From JBEATZ01 sp041178545 (GTDB lineage Bacteria; Planctomycetota; UBA1135; UBA2386): DNA of 15,523 nt. Positions 1 through 7,483 of the stretch are shown here, one piece after another. Position 1 is the first letter of the stretch. The number at the start of each line of letters is the position of its first letter. The notes under the pieces were generated by a model. It saw only the letters and a list, made by a program, of their open reading frames with translations, was not told where the DNA came from and made no database searches. The position numbers were made by a program, and so were the translations under genes. The stretch is taken from positions 1 to 15,523 of the forward strand of contig JBEGVB010000146.1 of NCBI GenBank assembly GCA_041178545.1, written 5' to 3'.

Positions 1-1
1 G

Positions 2-3000
2 ACGCTCACGTCGACCCTGCCCACGGGATTCCTCGCCTCGCCCGGCAGCGCTGCCCACAAGGTGGTGTGGCTCGTGGACGGCTCGGCCACGGTCAACCTG
101 CGGGACGTGACCCTGGACGCCAACTTCGCCGCACCGGACACGCCCCCGGCGAGCAACACCGGGAGGTTCTACGGTGCCTACTTCCGCAACGGTGCGGACG
201 GCACGCTGGAGAACGTGGACATCAAGAACGTCCGCTACAACCCCTTCGCGGCCGGAGCCAACCAGGTTGGAGTGCTGGTCCGCGGCGACGGGTCTGGTGA
301 CCCGTGCTTGGTCAGCCTGCTCAACTGCAAGGTCACCGAGTTCGGCAAGGGTGGCGTTGTCGGATTCTTCAACGCCGACATCGAGGCCAACGACTCCCAG
401 ATCCGGGGCAAGGGAGCGACTTCGCTCATCGCACAGGTCGGGGCCCAGGTGAGCTACGGCGCCAGCGTCGAGCTCAACCGCTGCACCATCACCGACATCT
501 ACTACTCGCCTGGCACGGTCGCGGCATCGGGCTTCCTGGCCTACGAGGCCAGCTCCGTGGCCCTCACGGACTGCAGCCTCTCCAACTGCCAGGCCGGCAT
601 CTACTTCATCGACCCCACCCCCGGTGCCATCACCGGCAGCGTCACCAACTGCAGCGTGAGCGGTGCCGAGGAGCCCATCACCTTTGACGGCGTCGGCGGC
701 CTGACCATCAGCGGCAACTACTTCGGCAACGTCCTCTCGGGCGGGGCCTGCGCCTACGACGACGGTTCGGGCAACACCTGGTCCGGCAACAGCTTCAGCA
801 ACTACTCCGGCAGCGGTCCCTACGTGATCCCGGGCGGCAGCGCCTCGGACACCTCGCCGGCACCGGCGCAACCCGCCGTGGTCGGCACCCCGGTCACCTA
901 CTCGATCGCCGGCAACGGTCCGGTCGACCTGGTGGTCGGCAACCTCAACGGCAGCGGTGGCAGCGACTGGGCCACGGTCAACCAGGCCGCGACCCCGAGT
1001 CTCTCGATCGGCCTCAACAACGGCTCGGGCTACACCATCAGCACCACCAGCTTCGGCAACCCAAACGGCCAGGCCGTGGCGATCGTGAGCGGTGAGTTCA
1101 ACGGCAGCGCCGGCCTCGACCTCGCGGTGCTCACCGAGAACGTCCCGCCTGCCACGACCGAGAACAAGGTCTACCTGTTCGCCAACAACGGCAGCGGCGT
1201 CTTCTCGCAGATCGCTGCGCTGACCTACGGCACCCCCACGGCAGCCAGTGGCACGGTGGTGCCCCCTGCAGTCCGCGGCAGCGCCGGCATGGCCTACGAC
1301 AGCACCGCCAACCGGACGGTGCTCTTCGGCGGCTCGGCCCCACTCAACGGCGTGCGCTCTGACACCCAGTTGCTGAACGGCGCCTCGTGGACCCTGCAGT
1401 CGCCGGCATCCTCGCCCTCGGCACGCCAGGGCCACACGCTGGCCTACGACAGCCAGAGCAACCAGACCGTGCTGTTCGGCGGCACCGACGGCCTCACGTC
1501 CTCCAACCAGACCTGGACCTGGAACGGCTCCAACTGGACCCAGCAGTCCCCCGCCACCTCGCCCGGTGTGCGCTCGGCCCACGGTTCGGCCTACGACAGC
1601 ACGCGCGACCGCGTGGTGGTGTTCGGCGGCCTCGGCGCCGGGTTCCTCGGTGACACCTGGGAATGGGACGGCACCAACTGGACGGCCGCCGCTCCAGCCA
1701 CGTCCCCCTCGGCCCGCATGGGCCACGCGATGACCTACCACGGCAGCAGCACGCTGCTGTTCGGCGGGCTCTCCTTCCCCTTCACCTACAGCAACCAGAC
1801 CTGGACGTGGGACGGCACCAACTGGACCCAGTTGAGCCCCGCGGCCTCGCCCTCGGCCCGTCAGGGCCACGCCATGGCCTCCCGCGGCGCCCGCGCAGTC
1901 CTGTTCGGCGGCATCACCGCCGCGGGCTTCAGCAGCGAGACGTGGGAATGGGACGGCACCACCTGGGCGCAGAAGTCGCCGGGCACCGTGCCGCCGGCGC
2001 GCTACGGCGCGTCGATGGCCTACGACAGCGCGCGCGGCATGGTCGTGATGTTCGGTGGCGTCAACGCCGCTGGCAACCTGCTGAACGACACCTGGCTCTG
2101 GACCGGTTCCAACTGGGTCCAGCCCTCGCCGGTGGTCAACGGCTCGATCTCGCCCAGCGCGCTCGCCGCCGGTGACGTCAACAGCGACGGCCTTGCCGAC
2201 CTCGCCATCACCGACAACGGTGCAGGCGTCCTCACCGCCGGCAACGCGCGCTTCCTCCTCAACCTCGGCAGCGGCACGAGCTTCCTCGAGGGCGAACTGT
2301 TCGCCTCGCCGGCCATCGCCAAGGCCTGCCGCGGTGTCGCCATCGGCGACATCACGTCGGACGGCAAGGCTGACATCGTGGTGACTGAAGGCGATGCCAC
2401 CACCGGCACCGTGCACCGGTTCACCGGCAGCGGCGGCGGGACGTTCACCTTCGCCGGCAGCGTGTCGGTAGCGGCGAACCCCGGCGAAGCTTTGATCACC
2501 GACCTGGACGGCGACGGCGACGGCGACCACCTGGTCACCACGCTGCGCAACCTGCTGGGCACCACGCCTGGCGGTGTGGAGGTCTTCGAGCAGGTGGCCG
2601 CAGCCAGCTACCAGCAGAGCTCGTACCTGGTGGACAGGGCACCGCGCGCCCTCGCCACGGGTGACGTGGACGGCGACGGTCTCGTGGACGCGGCCGTGGC
2701 CAACCTCGTGGGCGGCTCGGTCAGCATCCTGGGCAGCTACGTGGGCGGCATCGGCTTCGGGTCCGGCGGCATCGCCGTGACCGGTGCCACGCCGACCTCG
2801 ATCGGCATCGGCCTCTCCAACGCCGACGCCCAGGCCGACATCTACTACACCGACGCCAACCTGCAGCAGGTGGTGGTGCTGGAGAGCCGTCCCACGGCCC
2901 TCGTGCAGCCCTACGGCACCGGTTGCCCCGGGACCGCGGCCGCGATCCCCTACCTCGAGGCCAGCGGTGCCTCGGTGCAGCCCAACGCGACGTTCGGCCT

Positions 3001-3286
3001 GCAGCTGAGCAACGCAGTCGCCTTCACACCTGCGTTCATCGCCTTGGGCACCACCCAGGTGAACGCAGCGTCCTGCCAGTTGCTCATAGGCAACGTGGGC
3101 GCCTCGTGGTTCGTCGTCACCAACGGTTCGGGCAGTGCCTACGCCGCCCTGCCGATCCCGAGCTCGCCTTCGCTGGCGGGATTCGAGGTCTTCGGGCAGG
3201 CAGGCGTGCTCGACACCGCTGCCACTGGTTCCTTCTTCCCGGGCATTGCCCTCTCCGCGGGTCTCCGTATCCGCATCGGGTTCTGA
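2..3286 (+). CDS. Giant secreted beta-helix / FG-GAP / kelch repeat protein, 5'-truncated by the window edge
   Basis: The frame is open to the left edge. The first codons align with residue 94 onward of the downstream paralogue, so about 93 residues including the signal peptide lie outside; the full protein would be near 1190 residues. The GTG at 62 is internal. In order the visible 1094 residues hold: the rest of a right-handed beta-helix (to about 840), with Cys/Asn-rich rungs; two FG-GAP/VCBS-like blades (about 900-1250); six kelch-like repeats with YDS, LFGG and W-x-W-x-G-x-x-W signatures (1271-2131); five more FG-GAP blades, several with Asp-rich D-x-D-x-D-G calcium-type loops (about 2150-2900); and a C-terminal module starting YGTGCPG (about 2910-3283). 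No enzyme motif was recognised. Expected to be exported, probably cell-surface, with a binding or structural role; the specific function is unknown. Confidence 0.85.
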   Translation, partial: TLTSTLPTGFLASPGSAAHKVVWLVDGSATVNLRDVTLDANFAAPDTPPASNTGRFYGAYFRNGADGTLENVDIKNVRYNPFAAGANQVGVLVRGDGSGDPCLVSLLNCKVTEFGKGGVVGFFNADIEANDSQIRGKGATSLIAQVGAQVSYGASVELNRCTITDIYYSPGTVAASGFLAYEASSVALTDCSLSNCQAGIYFIDPTPGAITGSVTNCSVSGAEEPITFDGVGGLTISGNYFGNVLSGGACAYDDGSGNTWSGNSFSNYSGSGPYVIPGGSASDTSPAPAQPAVVGTPVTYSIAGNGPVDLVVGNLNGSGGSDWATVNQAATPSLSIGLNNGSGYTISTTSFGNPNGQAVAIVSGEFNGSAGLDLAVLTENVPPATTENKVYLFANNGSGVFSQIAALTYGTPTAASGTVVPPAVRGSAGMAYDSTANRTVLFGGSAPLNGVRSDTQLLNGASWTLQSPASSPSARQGHTLAYDSQSNQTVLFGGTDGLTSSNQTWTWNGSNWTQQSPATSPGVRSAHGSAYDSTRDRVVVFGGLGAGFLGDTWEWDGTNWTAAAPATSPSARMGHAMTYHGSSTLLFGGLSFPFTYSNQTWTWDGTNWTQLSPAASPSARQGHAMASRGARAVLFGGITAAGFSSETWEWDGTTWAQKSPGTVPPARYGASMAYDSARGMVVMFGGVNAAGNLLNDTWLWTGSNWVQPSPVVNGSISPSALAAGDVNSDGLADLAITDNGAGVLTAGNARFLLNLGSGTSFLEGELFASPAIAKACRGVAIGDITSDGKADIVVTEGDATTGTVHRFTGSGGGTFTFAGSVSVAANPGEALITDLDGDGDGDHLVTTLRNLLGTTPGGVEVFEQVAAASYQQSSYLVDRAPRALATGDVDGDGLVDAAVANLVGGSVSILGSYVGGIGFGSGGIAVTGATPTSIGIGLSNADAQADIYYTDANLQQVVVLESRPTALVQPYGTGCPGTAAAIPYLEASGASVQPNATFGLQLSNAVAFTPAFIALGTTQVNAASCQLLIGNVGASWFVVTNGSGSAYAALPIPSSPSLAGFEVFGQAGVLDTAATGSFFPGIALSAGLRIRIGF
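1271..2131 (+). repeat. Six tandem kelch-type repeats in the first surface protein
   Basis: Six consecutive units of about 46-50 residues share the pattern P-x-x-R-x-x-x-x-M-x-Y-D, then hydrophobic-LFGG, then T-W-x-W-x-G-x-x-W, then SP. Six such units can close one beta-propeller. The DNA is similar from unit to unit but too diverged to be a recent expansion. The array interrupts a series of FG-GAP blades at the same point as in the downstream paralogue. Confidence 0.8.
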
Positions 3287-3311
3287 CCGGCAGACCGACT
3301 CGTCCGCTTCC

Positions 3312-3338
3312 TTGCAACCTTCCAGAGAAAACTAGCTT
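3312..3338 (+). promoter_or_regulatory. Weak candidate promoter ahead of the second surface protein
   Basis: In the 118-bp gap between the two surface-protein genes there is one AT-richer patch with TTGCAA at 3312-3317 and TAGCTT at 3333-3338, separated by 15 bases. Match to the sigma-70 consensus is poor and the spacing short. No good terminator is visible for the first gene in this gap, so co-transcription is also possible. Confidence 0.2.
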
Positions 3339-3393
3339 CGTGCCATGCCTCGCGTCCTGCGCCCGTCGCAGGCCGCGGGGACCGCTGTGTATC

Positions 3394-3400
3394 CAGGAGA
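3394..3400 (+). promoter_or_regulatory. Ribosome binding site that decides the start of the second surface protein
   Basis: CAGGAGA lies just upstream of the ATG at 3405. The ATG at 3345 in the same frame has no such site and would add 20 residues ahead of the signal peptide, so 3405 is preferred. Confidence 0.7.
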
Positions 3401-3404
3401 TCCC

Positions 3405-6400
3405 ATGCAACTTCGCCATCTCGTCCTCGCGCTCGGTTCGCTGGCGGCCACGGCCTCCGCCCAGTGGTACGTGTCCCCCACCGGCAGCAATGCCAACAGC
3501 GGCACGTCCGCGGCCTCGCCCTTCCAGACGATCAACCATGCGGCCGGCGTCGCAACCGCCGGTGGGGTGATCTACCTGGCAGCGGGCACCTATGGTGACG
3601 AGCAGGGAGTGATCTCGCTCGGCTCCAAGAACCTGAGCTTCGTGGGCGCCGGCATCGGTGCCACGGTGATCCGCACCCACAGCACGCTCACGAGTTCGCT
3701 GCCCACGAGTTCGCTCGGTTCCCCGGTTCCTGCCGCCCATGCAACCGCATGGCTTGTGGACGGCTCGGCCACGGTCAACCTGCGCGACGCGACCCTGGAC
3801 GGCAACTTCCGCGTGCCCGGCTCGGGCCGCGCCATGGGTGCCTACTACCGCAACGGCGCCGACGGCACGCTCGAGAACGTGGCCATCGTGAACGTGCGGG
3901 CAAACCCTCTGGACAGCGGCACGGGTACGGCCGGCGTCTGGGTGCGTGGCGACGGCGGTGCCAACCCCTGCCTGGTCCAGTTCGTCAACGGCTCGGTGGC
4001 GCAGTGCGGCAAGTCCTGCGTGGCCGTGTTCTTCAACGCCGACTTCACGGCGACCGGCAGCTCCTTCACTGGTGCCGGCCCCACCAATGCCGTCTCCCAG
4101 GTGGGCGTGCAGATCGGCTACGGCGCAACGGGCGAGCTCAACACCTGCACGGTGAGCGGGTTCGACTACCTCGGCGGCCTCACCGGTTCGCCCGGCTTCC
4201 TCGCCTATGACGCGGTCGCGGTGGACCTCATCAACACTGCCTTCAGCAGCTGTGAGGTGGGCATCGCCTTCACCGGCGCCACGCTCCCCGCGAGCTGCCC
4301 CGGCGTGGTCTCCCGCTGCACCGTGACCGGTGCCGAGGATGCCGTGTTCTTTGACCGCATCGGCGGCCAGGCCGTCAGCGGCAGCTACTTCGGCTGCGCC
4401 CTCGCCACCGACGCCCCGGTCTACGACGACGGTGCCGGCAACAGCTGGACCAACAACGGCTACAGCAACTACAGCGGCACCGGGCCCTACACGATCCCCG
4501 GTGGCGCGTCTTCGGACACGACCCCCAAGCCCGCCGGTCTGCCGATCCTCGGCACCGCGCAGAACTTCGTCCTGCCTGCTGCAGGCCAGATCGACCTCTA
4601 CGTCGGCGACCTCAACGGAGCCGGCGGCGACGACTTCGTCACGCTGGAGAACGACGCCACGCCGTCCCTGACCGTGGGCCTGAACAACGGCAGCGGCTAC
4701 ACCCTCAACACCGTCCCGTTCGGCAACGCCAACGGCACGGCCGTGGCGATGGCCACGGGTGAGTTCAACGGCAGCACCGGCCGCGACATCGCCGTGGTGA
4801 CCAAGAGCGTCACCCCGGGCGCCGGTGAGGAGAAGGTCTACGTGTTCGCCAACAACGGCACGGGCGGCCTGAGCCTGCTGACCACCCACACCCTCGGCAC
4901 GGCACCGATCCTCGGCCCGTCGGCCCGCAGCGGCGCGGCCATGACCTACGACAGCGTGCGCCAGCGCGTGGTGCTGTTCGGCGGCGTCGGCAGCAGCGGC
5001 CTGCTCAACGACACCTGGGACTGGAACGGCACGGCATGGACTCAGCGTTCGCCGGCCACCTCGCCCTCGGCCCGCAGCGACGCCGAGATGGTGTTCGACA
5101 CCAGCCGCGGTGTTGCCGTCCTCGTCGGCGGCAACACGGCGAGCGGCGCCGCGATGGACACGTGGGAGTGGAACGGCACCAACTGGAGCCCCCGCAGCCC
5201 CGCGACCGTCCCGCCCGTCCGCACCGGCTACGACATCGCCTTCTACGGCAACGGCAACAAGACGGTTCTGTTCGGCGGCCAGACGGCCTTTGCCGGCCTG
5301 AACGACACCTGGTACTGGGACGGCACCAACTGGGCCCAGCAGTCGCCCGCCGCGTCACCCTCGACGCGCAACCACCACGCGATGGCCTACGACAACGGCA
5401 ACCTGAACGTGGTGCTGTTCGGCGGCATCTCCAGTGGCTTCAAGAGCGACACCTGGACCTGGAACGGCACGACTTGGACGCAGGCTTCCCCCGGCACCTC
5501 GCCGCTGGGTCGCGCCTACCACCGGATGGTCGCCCCCTCGCCGGGCATCGGCGGCAGCGTGACCAACTCCGCACTGATGTTCGGCGGGCTCGGCTCCACC
5601 TTTGCCTTCCAGAACGACACGTGGCAGTGGTCCGGGTCCAACTGGGTCCAGTCCACAGTGGGCACCGCCCCGACCGCGCGCATCGGCCACGGGATGGCCT
5701 ACGACAGCACGCGCAACAAGGTGGTCATGTTCGGCGGCTCCACGGCCTCCGGTGCCTACCTCGCCGAGACCTCCGAGTGGGACGCGGACAACGGCTGGAT
5801 CACCGGCCGCCGCCTCTGGTTGCCCACGGGCATCGCCGCAGGTGACCTGAATGCCGACGGCAAGTCCGACCTCGTGGTGACCGACGCGGGCACCACCGGG
5901 TACACGGGCGCAGCACAGGTGTTCAGCAACGGCAGCAACGGCACGGTGTGGACCGCCAGCAACTTGGCCGGTCTCTTCACCACGGGCGTCGCTGCCGCAG
6001 CCATCGGCGCCTTCAACGCCGACACCTACGCCGACGTCGCCGTGGCCGAGGGCAGCGCCAGCGTGGGCAACGTGCACCTGTTCCTCGGCAGCTCCACTGG
6101 TTCGTGGACCTTCGGCCCCACGGCCCAGCCCATCGACCGCAACCCGGCCCGCATGGCCGCCACGGACCTCGACCTGGACGGCGACCTCGACCTGCTGGTC
6201 ACCGCCAAGCGCGACGGCCTCGGCCTCGACCCGGGCTCCCTGGTCGTGGGCGTGAACACCAGCGGCACCTTTGCGTACTCCTCCTCCACGGTGGACCGCT
6301 CGCCCACGGCCATCGCCGTCGGCGACCTGGACAACGACAGCGATCCCGACACGAGCCGCCTGGACGTGGCCGTTGCCAGCCCGCTCGGCACCTCGGTGAC

Positions 6401-6977
6401 CGTGCAGGGCAGCTTCGTCGAGGGCACCGGCTTCACCTCCGGTGGCCTGGCCGTGGTGGGCGCAAACCCGGTGGGCGTCGGCATCGGCGACCACAACAAC
6501 GACGGCATCGACGACCTGTACTACGCAGACGGCACGGCCGGCCGCGTGTCGGTGCTCCTGTCGAGCAACCCGTCGGCTCGCGCCGACGCGTACGGTGAAG
6601 GCTGCGTGGGCTTCAATGCCCGCACCCCGCGCCTGGCAGCCGTGGGCTCGCCGCTGGCAGCCGTGCAGCCCAACCCCACGTTCGGCCTGTCGGTCGCCAA
6701 CGGTCGCCCGTTCGCGGTGACGGTGTTCGTGCTCGGCACGGGCTCCAGCGCCACGGTGACGTCCTGCAGCCTGCTGGTCACGGGCATCGGCCCGTCGGCA
6801 GTGGCAGTGAACAACGGCAACGGCAGCTGCACCTCGCCCCTGCCGATCCCCGCCTCGCCAAGCCTCTCGGGCTTCGCGATCTTCGCGCAGGCCGGTGTGC
6901 TCGACGCTGCGGCAACGACGTCCTCGCTGCCCGGCGTGGCCCTGACCAACGCCCTGAAGATCCGCATCGGACTCTGA
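3405..6977 (+). CDS. Giant secreted beta-helix / FG-GAP / kelch repeat protein, full length
   Basis: A 1190-residue paralogue of the gene upstream. The start at 3405 has a good ribosome binding site and gives a clean signal peptide: Arg/His near the N-terminus, a Leu/Ala core and an ASA-Q cleavage site after residue 19. Domains in order: DUF1565-like beta-helix opening with WYVSPTGSNANSGT (about 20-365); FG-GAP blades 1-2 (about 390-495); six kelch-like repeats (about 505-800); FG-GAP blades 3-7 (about 805-1055) with Asp-rich loops such as DLDLDGDLD and DHNNDGIDD; and a C-terminal module opening YGEGCVG (about 1060-1190). Domain order matches the neighbour exactly, so the pair arose by duplication after this architecture formed. 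It lacks recognised catalytic residues. Role inferred as surface-exposed adhesion or polymer binding. It could instead be a structural cell-wall protein; the sequence does not decide. Confidence 0.88.
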   Translation: MQLRHLVLALGSLAATASAQWYVSPTGSNANSGTSAASPFQTINHAAGVATAGGVIYLAAGTYGDEQGVISLGSKNLSFVGAGIGATVIRTHSTLTSSLPTSSLGSPVPAAHATAWLVDGSATVNLRDATLDGNFRVPGSGRAMGAYYRNGADGTLENVAIVNVRANPLDSGTGTAGVWVRGDGGANPCLVQFVNGSVAQCGKSCVAVFFNADFTATGSSFTGAGPTNAVSQVGVQIGYGATGELNTCTVSGFDYLGGLTGSPGFLAYDAVAVDLINTAFSSCEVGIAFTGATLPASCPGVVSRCTVTGAEDAVFFDRIGGQAVSGSYFGCALATDAPVYDDGAGNSWTNNGYSNYSGTGPYTIPGGASSDTTPKPAGLPILGTAQNFVLPAAGQIDLYVGDLNGAGGDDFVTLENDATPSLTVGLNNGSGYTLNTVPFGNANGTAVAMATGEFNGSTGRDIAVVTKSVTPGAGEEKVYVFANNGTGGLSLLTTHTLGTAPILGPSARSGAAMTYDSVRQRVVLFGGVGSSGLLNDTWDWNGTAWTQRSPATSPSARSDAEMVFDTSRGVAVLVGGNTASGAAMDTWEWNGTNWSPRSPATVPPVRTGYDIAFYGNGNKTVLFGGQTAFAGLNDTWYWDGTNWAQQSPAASPSTRNHHAMAYDNGNLNVVLFGGISSGFKSDTWTWNGTTWTQASPGTSPLGRAYHRMVAPSPGIGGSVTNSALMFGGLGSTFAFQNDTWQWSGSNWVQSTVGTAPTARIGHGMAYDSTRNKVVMFGGSTASGAYLAETSEWDADNGWITGRRLWLPTGIAAGDLNADGKSDLVVTDAGTTGYTGAAQVFSNGSNGTVWTASNLAGLFTTGVAAAAIGAFNADTYADVAVAEGSASVGNVHLFLGSSTGSWTFGPTAQPIDRNPARMAATDLDLDGDLDLLVTAKRDGLGLDPGSLVVGVNTSGTFAYSSSTVDRSPTAIAVGDLDNDSDPDTSRLDVAVASPLGTSVTVQGSFVEGTGFTSGGLAVVGANPVGVGIGDHNNDGIDDLYYADGTAGRVSVLLSSNPSARADAYGEGCVGFNARTPRLAAVGSPLAAVQPNPTFGLSVANGRPFAVTVFVLGTGSSATVTSCSLLVTGIGPSAVAVNNGNGSCTSPLPIPASPSLSGFAIFAQAGVLDAAATTSSLPGVALTNALKIRIGL
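4917..5806 (+). repeat. Six tandem kelch-type repeats in the second surface protein
   Basis: Six units with the same R-x-x-x-x-M-x-Y-D / LFGG / DTW-x-W-x-G-x-x-W pattern as in the upstream paralogue. Unit five is longer because of a small Gly/Ser-rich insertion, and unit six has a degenerate last strand. The array again sits between FG-GAP blades 2 and 3. Confidence 0.8.
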
Positions 6978-6996
6978 TCCGGTGCCCACCGACGGC

Positions 6997-7019
6997 CCGG
7001 GGCGCATCCTGCGTCCCGG
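6997..7019 (+). terminator. GC-rich hairpin after the surface-protein genes
   Basis: A 10-bp stem (6997-7006 with 7010-7019, including one G-U pair) and a 3-base loop start 20 bases after the stop codon. No T-run follows, so this may be an mRNA-stabilising 3' hairpin or a non-canonical terminator. Confidence 0.35.
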
Positions 7020-7140
7020 TGCCGCGCGCAGAGTGTTGGCGCTCGCGCCCCCTGCGCCAGTTCCTGCGGATGCGAGCGAGCCCACTGCGGCTTGCCGCGG
7101 AGCGCGCACCCTCTGGAAGACTGCATCGATTGGTTGCAGT

Positions 7141-7173
7141 GGCTCGGTCGTCGGCATTGATTGCCACCGAGCC
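7141..7173. repeat. Imperfect inverted repeat with GGCTCGGT arms
   Basis: The outer stem is GGCTCGGT (7141-7148) with ACCGAGCC (7166-7173). An inner stem GGCA (7153-7156) with TGCC (7162-7165) closes after a 4-base bulge on one side. It shares its arm sequence with the hairpin at 7213-7242. A terminator or processing role for either converging transcript is possible. Confidence 0.5.
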
Positions 7174-7212
7174 GCGACCTCGCTCCACCAAGCGACGGGC
7201 CACCAACGAGAA

Positions 7213-7242
7213 GGGCTCGGTCGCGCATGCGTGACCGAGCCC
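7213..7242 (-). terminator. Likely terminator of the tRNA-Gln transcript
   Basis: A perfect 10-bp stem, GGGCTCGGTC (7213-7222) with GACCGAGCCC (7233-7242), surrounds a 10-base loop. On the minus strand it begins four bases after the CCA end of the second tRNA and is followed by a weak pyrimidine tail (TTCTCGTT). Position and strength suit termination of the tRNA unit; the poor U-tract keeps confidence moderate. Confidence 0.55.
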
Positions 7243-7246
7243 TAAG

Positions 7247-7320
7247 TGGTTACCCCGCAAGGATTTGAACCTTGACAAACAGGACCAGAACCTGTTGTGC
7301 TACCGTTACACCACGGGGCA
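7247..7320 (-). tRNA. tRNA-Gln (anticodon CUG)
   Basis: Read on the minus strand this folds as a cloverleaf: acceptor TGCCCCG pairs with CGGGGTA, the T-arm has the GGTTCAAAT loop, and the anticodon stem ACAGG/CCTGT holds the loop TTCTGGT with anticodon CTG, which reads CAG. The CCA end is encoded (7247-7249). It lies 47 bases downstream of the UUG isoacceptor in the same direction. Confidence 0.95.
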
Positions 7321-7335
7321 GTGAGGACGGGCTCC

Positions 7336-7353
7336 GGAGCGCCAAGGCGCTCC
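7336..7353. repeat. Hairpin between the two tRNA-Gln genes
   Basis: GGAGCGCC (7336-7343) and GGCGCTCC (7346-7353) are perfect inverted copies separated by two bases. Allowing for a minimal loop, a 6-bp stem with a CCAAGG loop would form in the precursor RNA. It may help separate the two tRNAs during processing. Confidence 0.45.
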
Positions 7354-7367
7354 AGGGTGCAGCTGAC

Positions 7368-7442
7368 TGGTTACCCCGGCAGGACTCGAACCTGCAACCA
7401 GAAGGACCAAAACCTTCTGTGCTACCATTACACCACGGGGTA
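7368..7442 (-). tRNA. tRNA-Gln (anticodon UUG)
   Basis: On the minus strand the acceptor TACCCCG pairs perfectly with CGGGGTA. The T-arm contains GGTTCGAGT. The anticodon stem AGAAGG/CCTTCT holds the loop TTTTGGT, anticodon TTG, which reads CAA. CCA is encoded (7368-7370). It is the first tRNA of the pair, 38 bases downstream of the cinA stop codon. Confidence 0.95.
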
Positions 7443-7455
7443 GTTCGGGGCGAAC

Positions 7456-7483
7456 AAGATAGCACGACGGCAGCAGAAGTCTA
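7456..7483 (-). promoter_or_regulatory. Candidate promoter for the tRNA-Gln pair
   Basis: On the minus strand TAGACT (7478-7483, overlapping the cinA stop codon) and TATCTT (7456-7461) are 16 bases apart. The second is preceded by TGC, as in an extended -10 element. The tRNA 5' end lies 13 bases after the -10, giving a short leader as expected for tRNA genes. A 5-bp hairpin (7443-7455) occupies the leader. Confidence 0.45.

Larger units (their letters stand above)
6978..7246. other. Non-coding 269-bp stretch rich in inverted repeats
   Basis: This lies between the end of the second surface-protein gene and the 3' ends of the minus-strand tRNAs, so transcripts converge here. A GTG-initiated plus frame at 6982-7245 has no recognisable protein features and is not called. 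Four copies of the 8-mer GGCTCGGT occur, two direct and two inverted (7141, 7166, 7214 and 7234), making two separate hairpins. A third hairpin lies at 6997-7019 and a small one at 7121-7139. Confidence 0.7.

Noticed and set aside
1271..2131. Regular repeats considered as a CRISPR or DNA-level tandem array
   Set aside because: They are protein-level kelch repeats in a continuous reading frame of about 140-150 bases per unit, with diverged DNA and no spacer structure.
3117..4889. Long minus-strand open frame opposite the two surface-protein genes
   Set aside because: Ala/Gly/Val/Arg-rich translation without domains, and opposite strongly supported repeat proteins; a GC-skew shadow.
5355..7157. 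Long minus-strand open frame opposite the second surface-protein gene
   Set aside because: Same low-complexity shadow composition and no start context or family signal.
6982..7245. Small GTG-started plus-strand frame after the second surface protein
   Set aside because: It ends inside the tRNA terminator hairpin and has no ribosome binding site or recognisable protein features.
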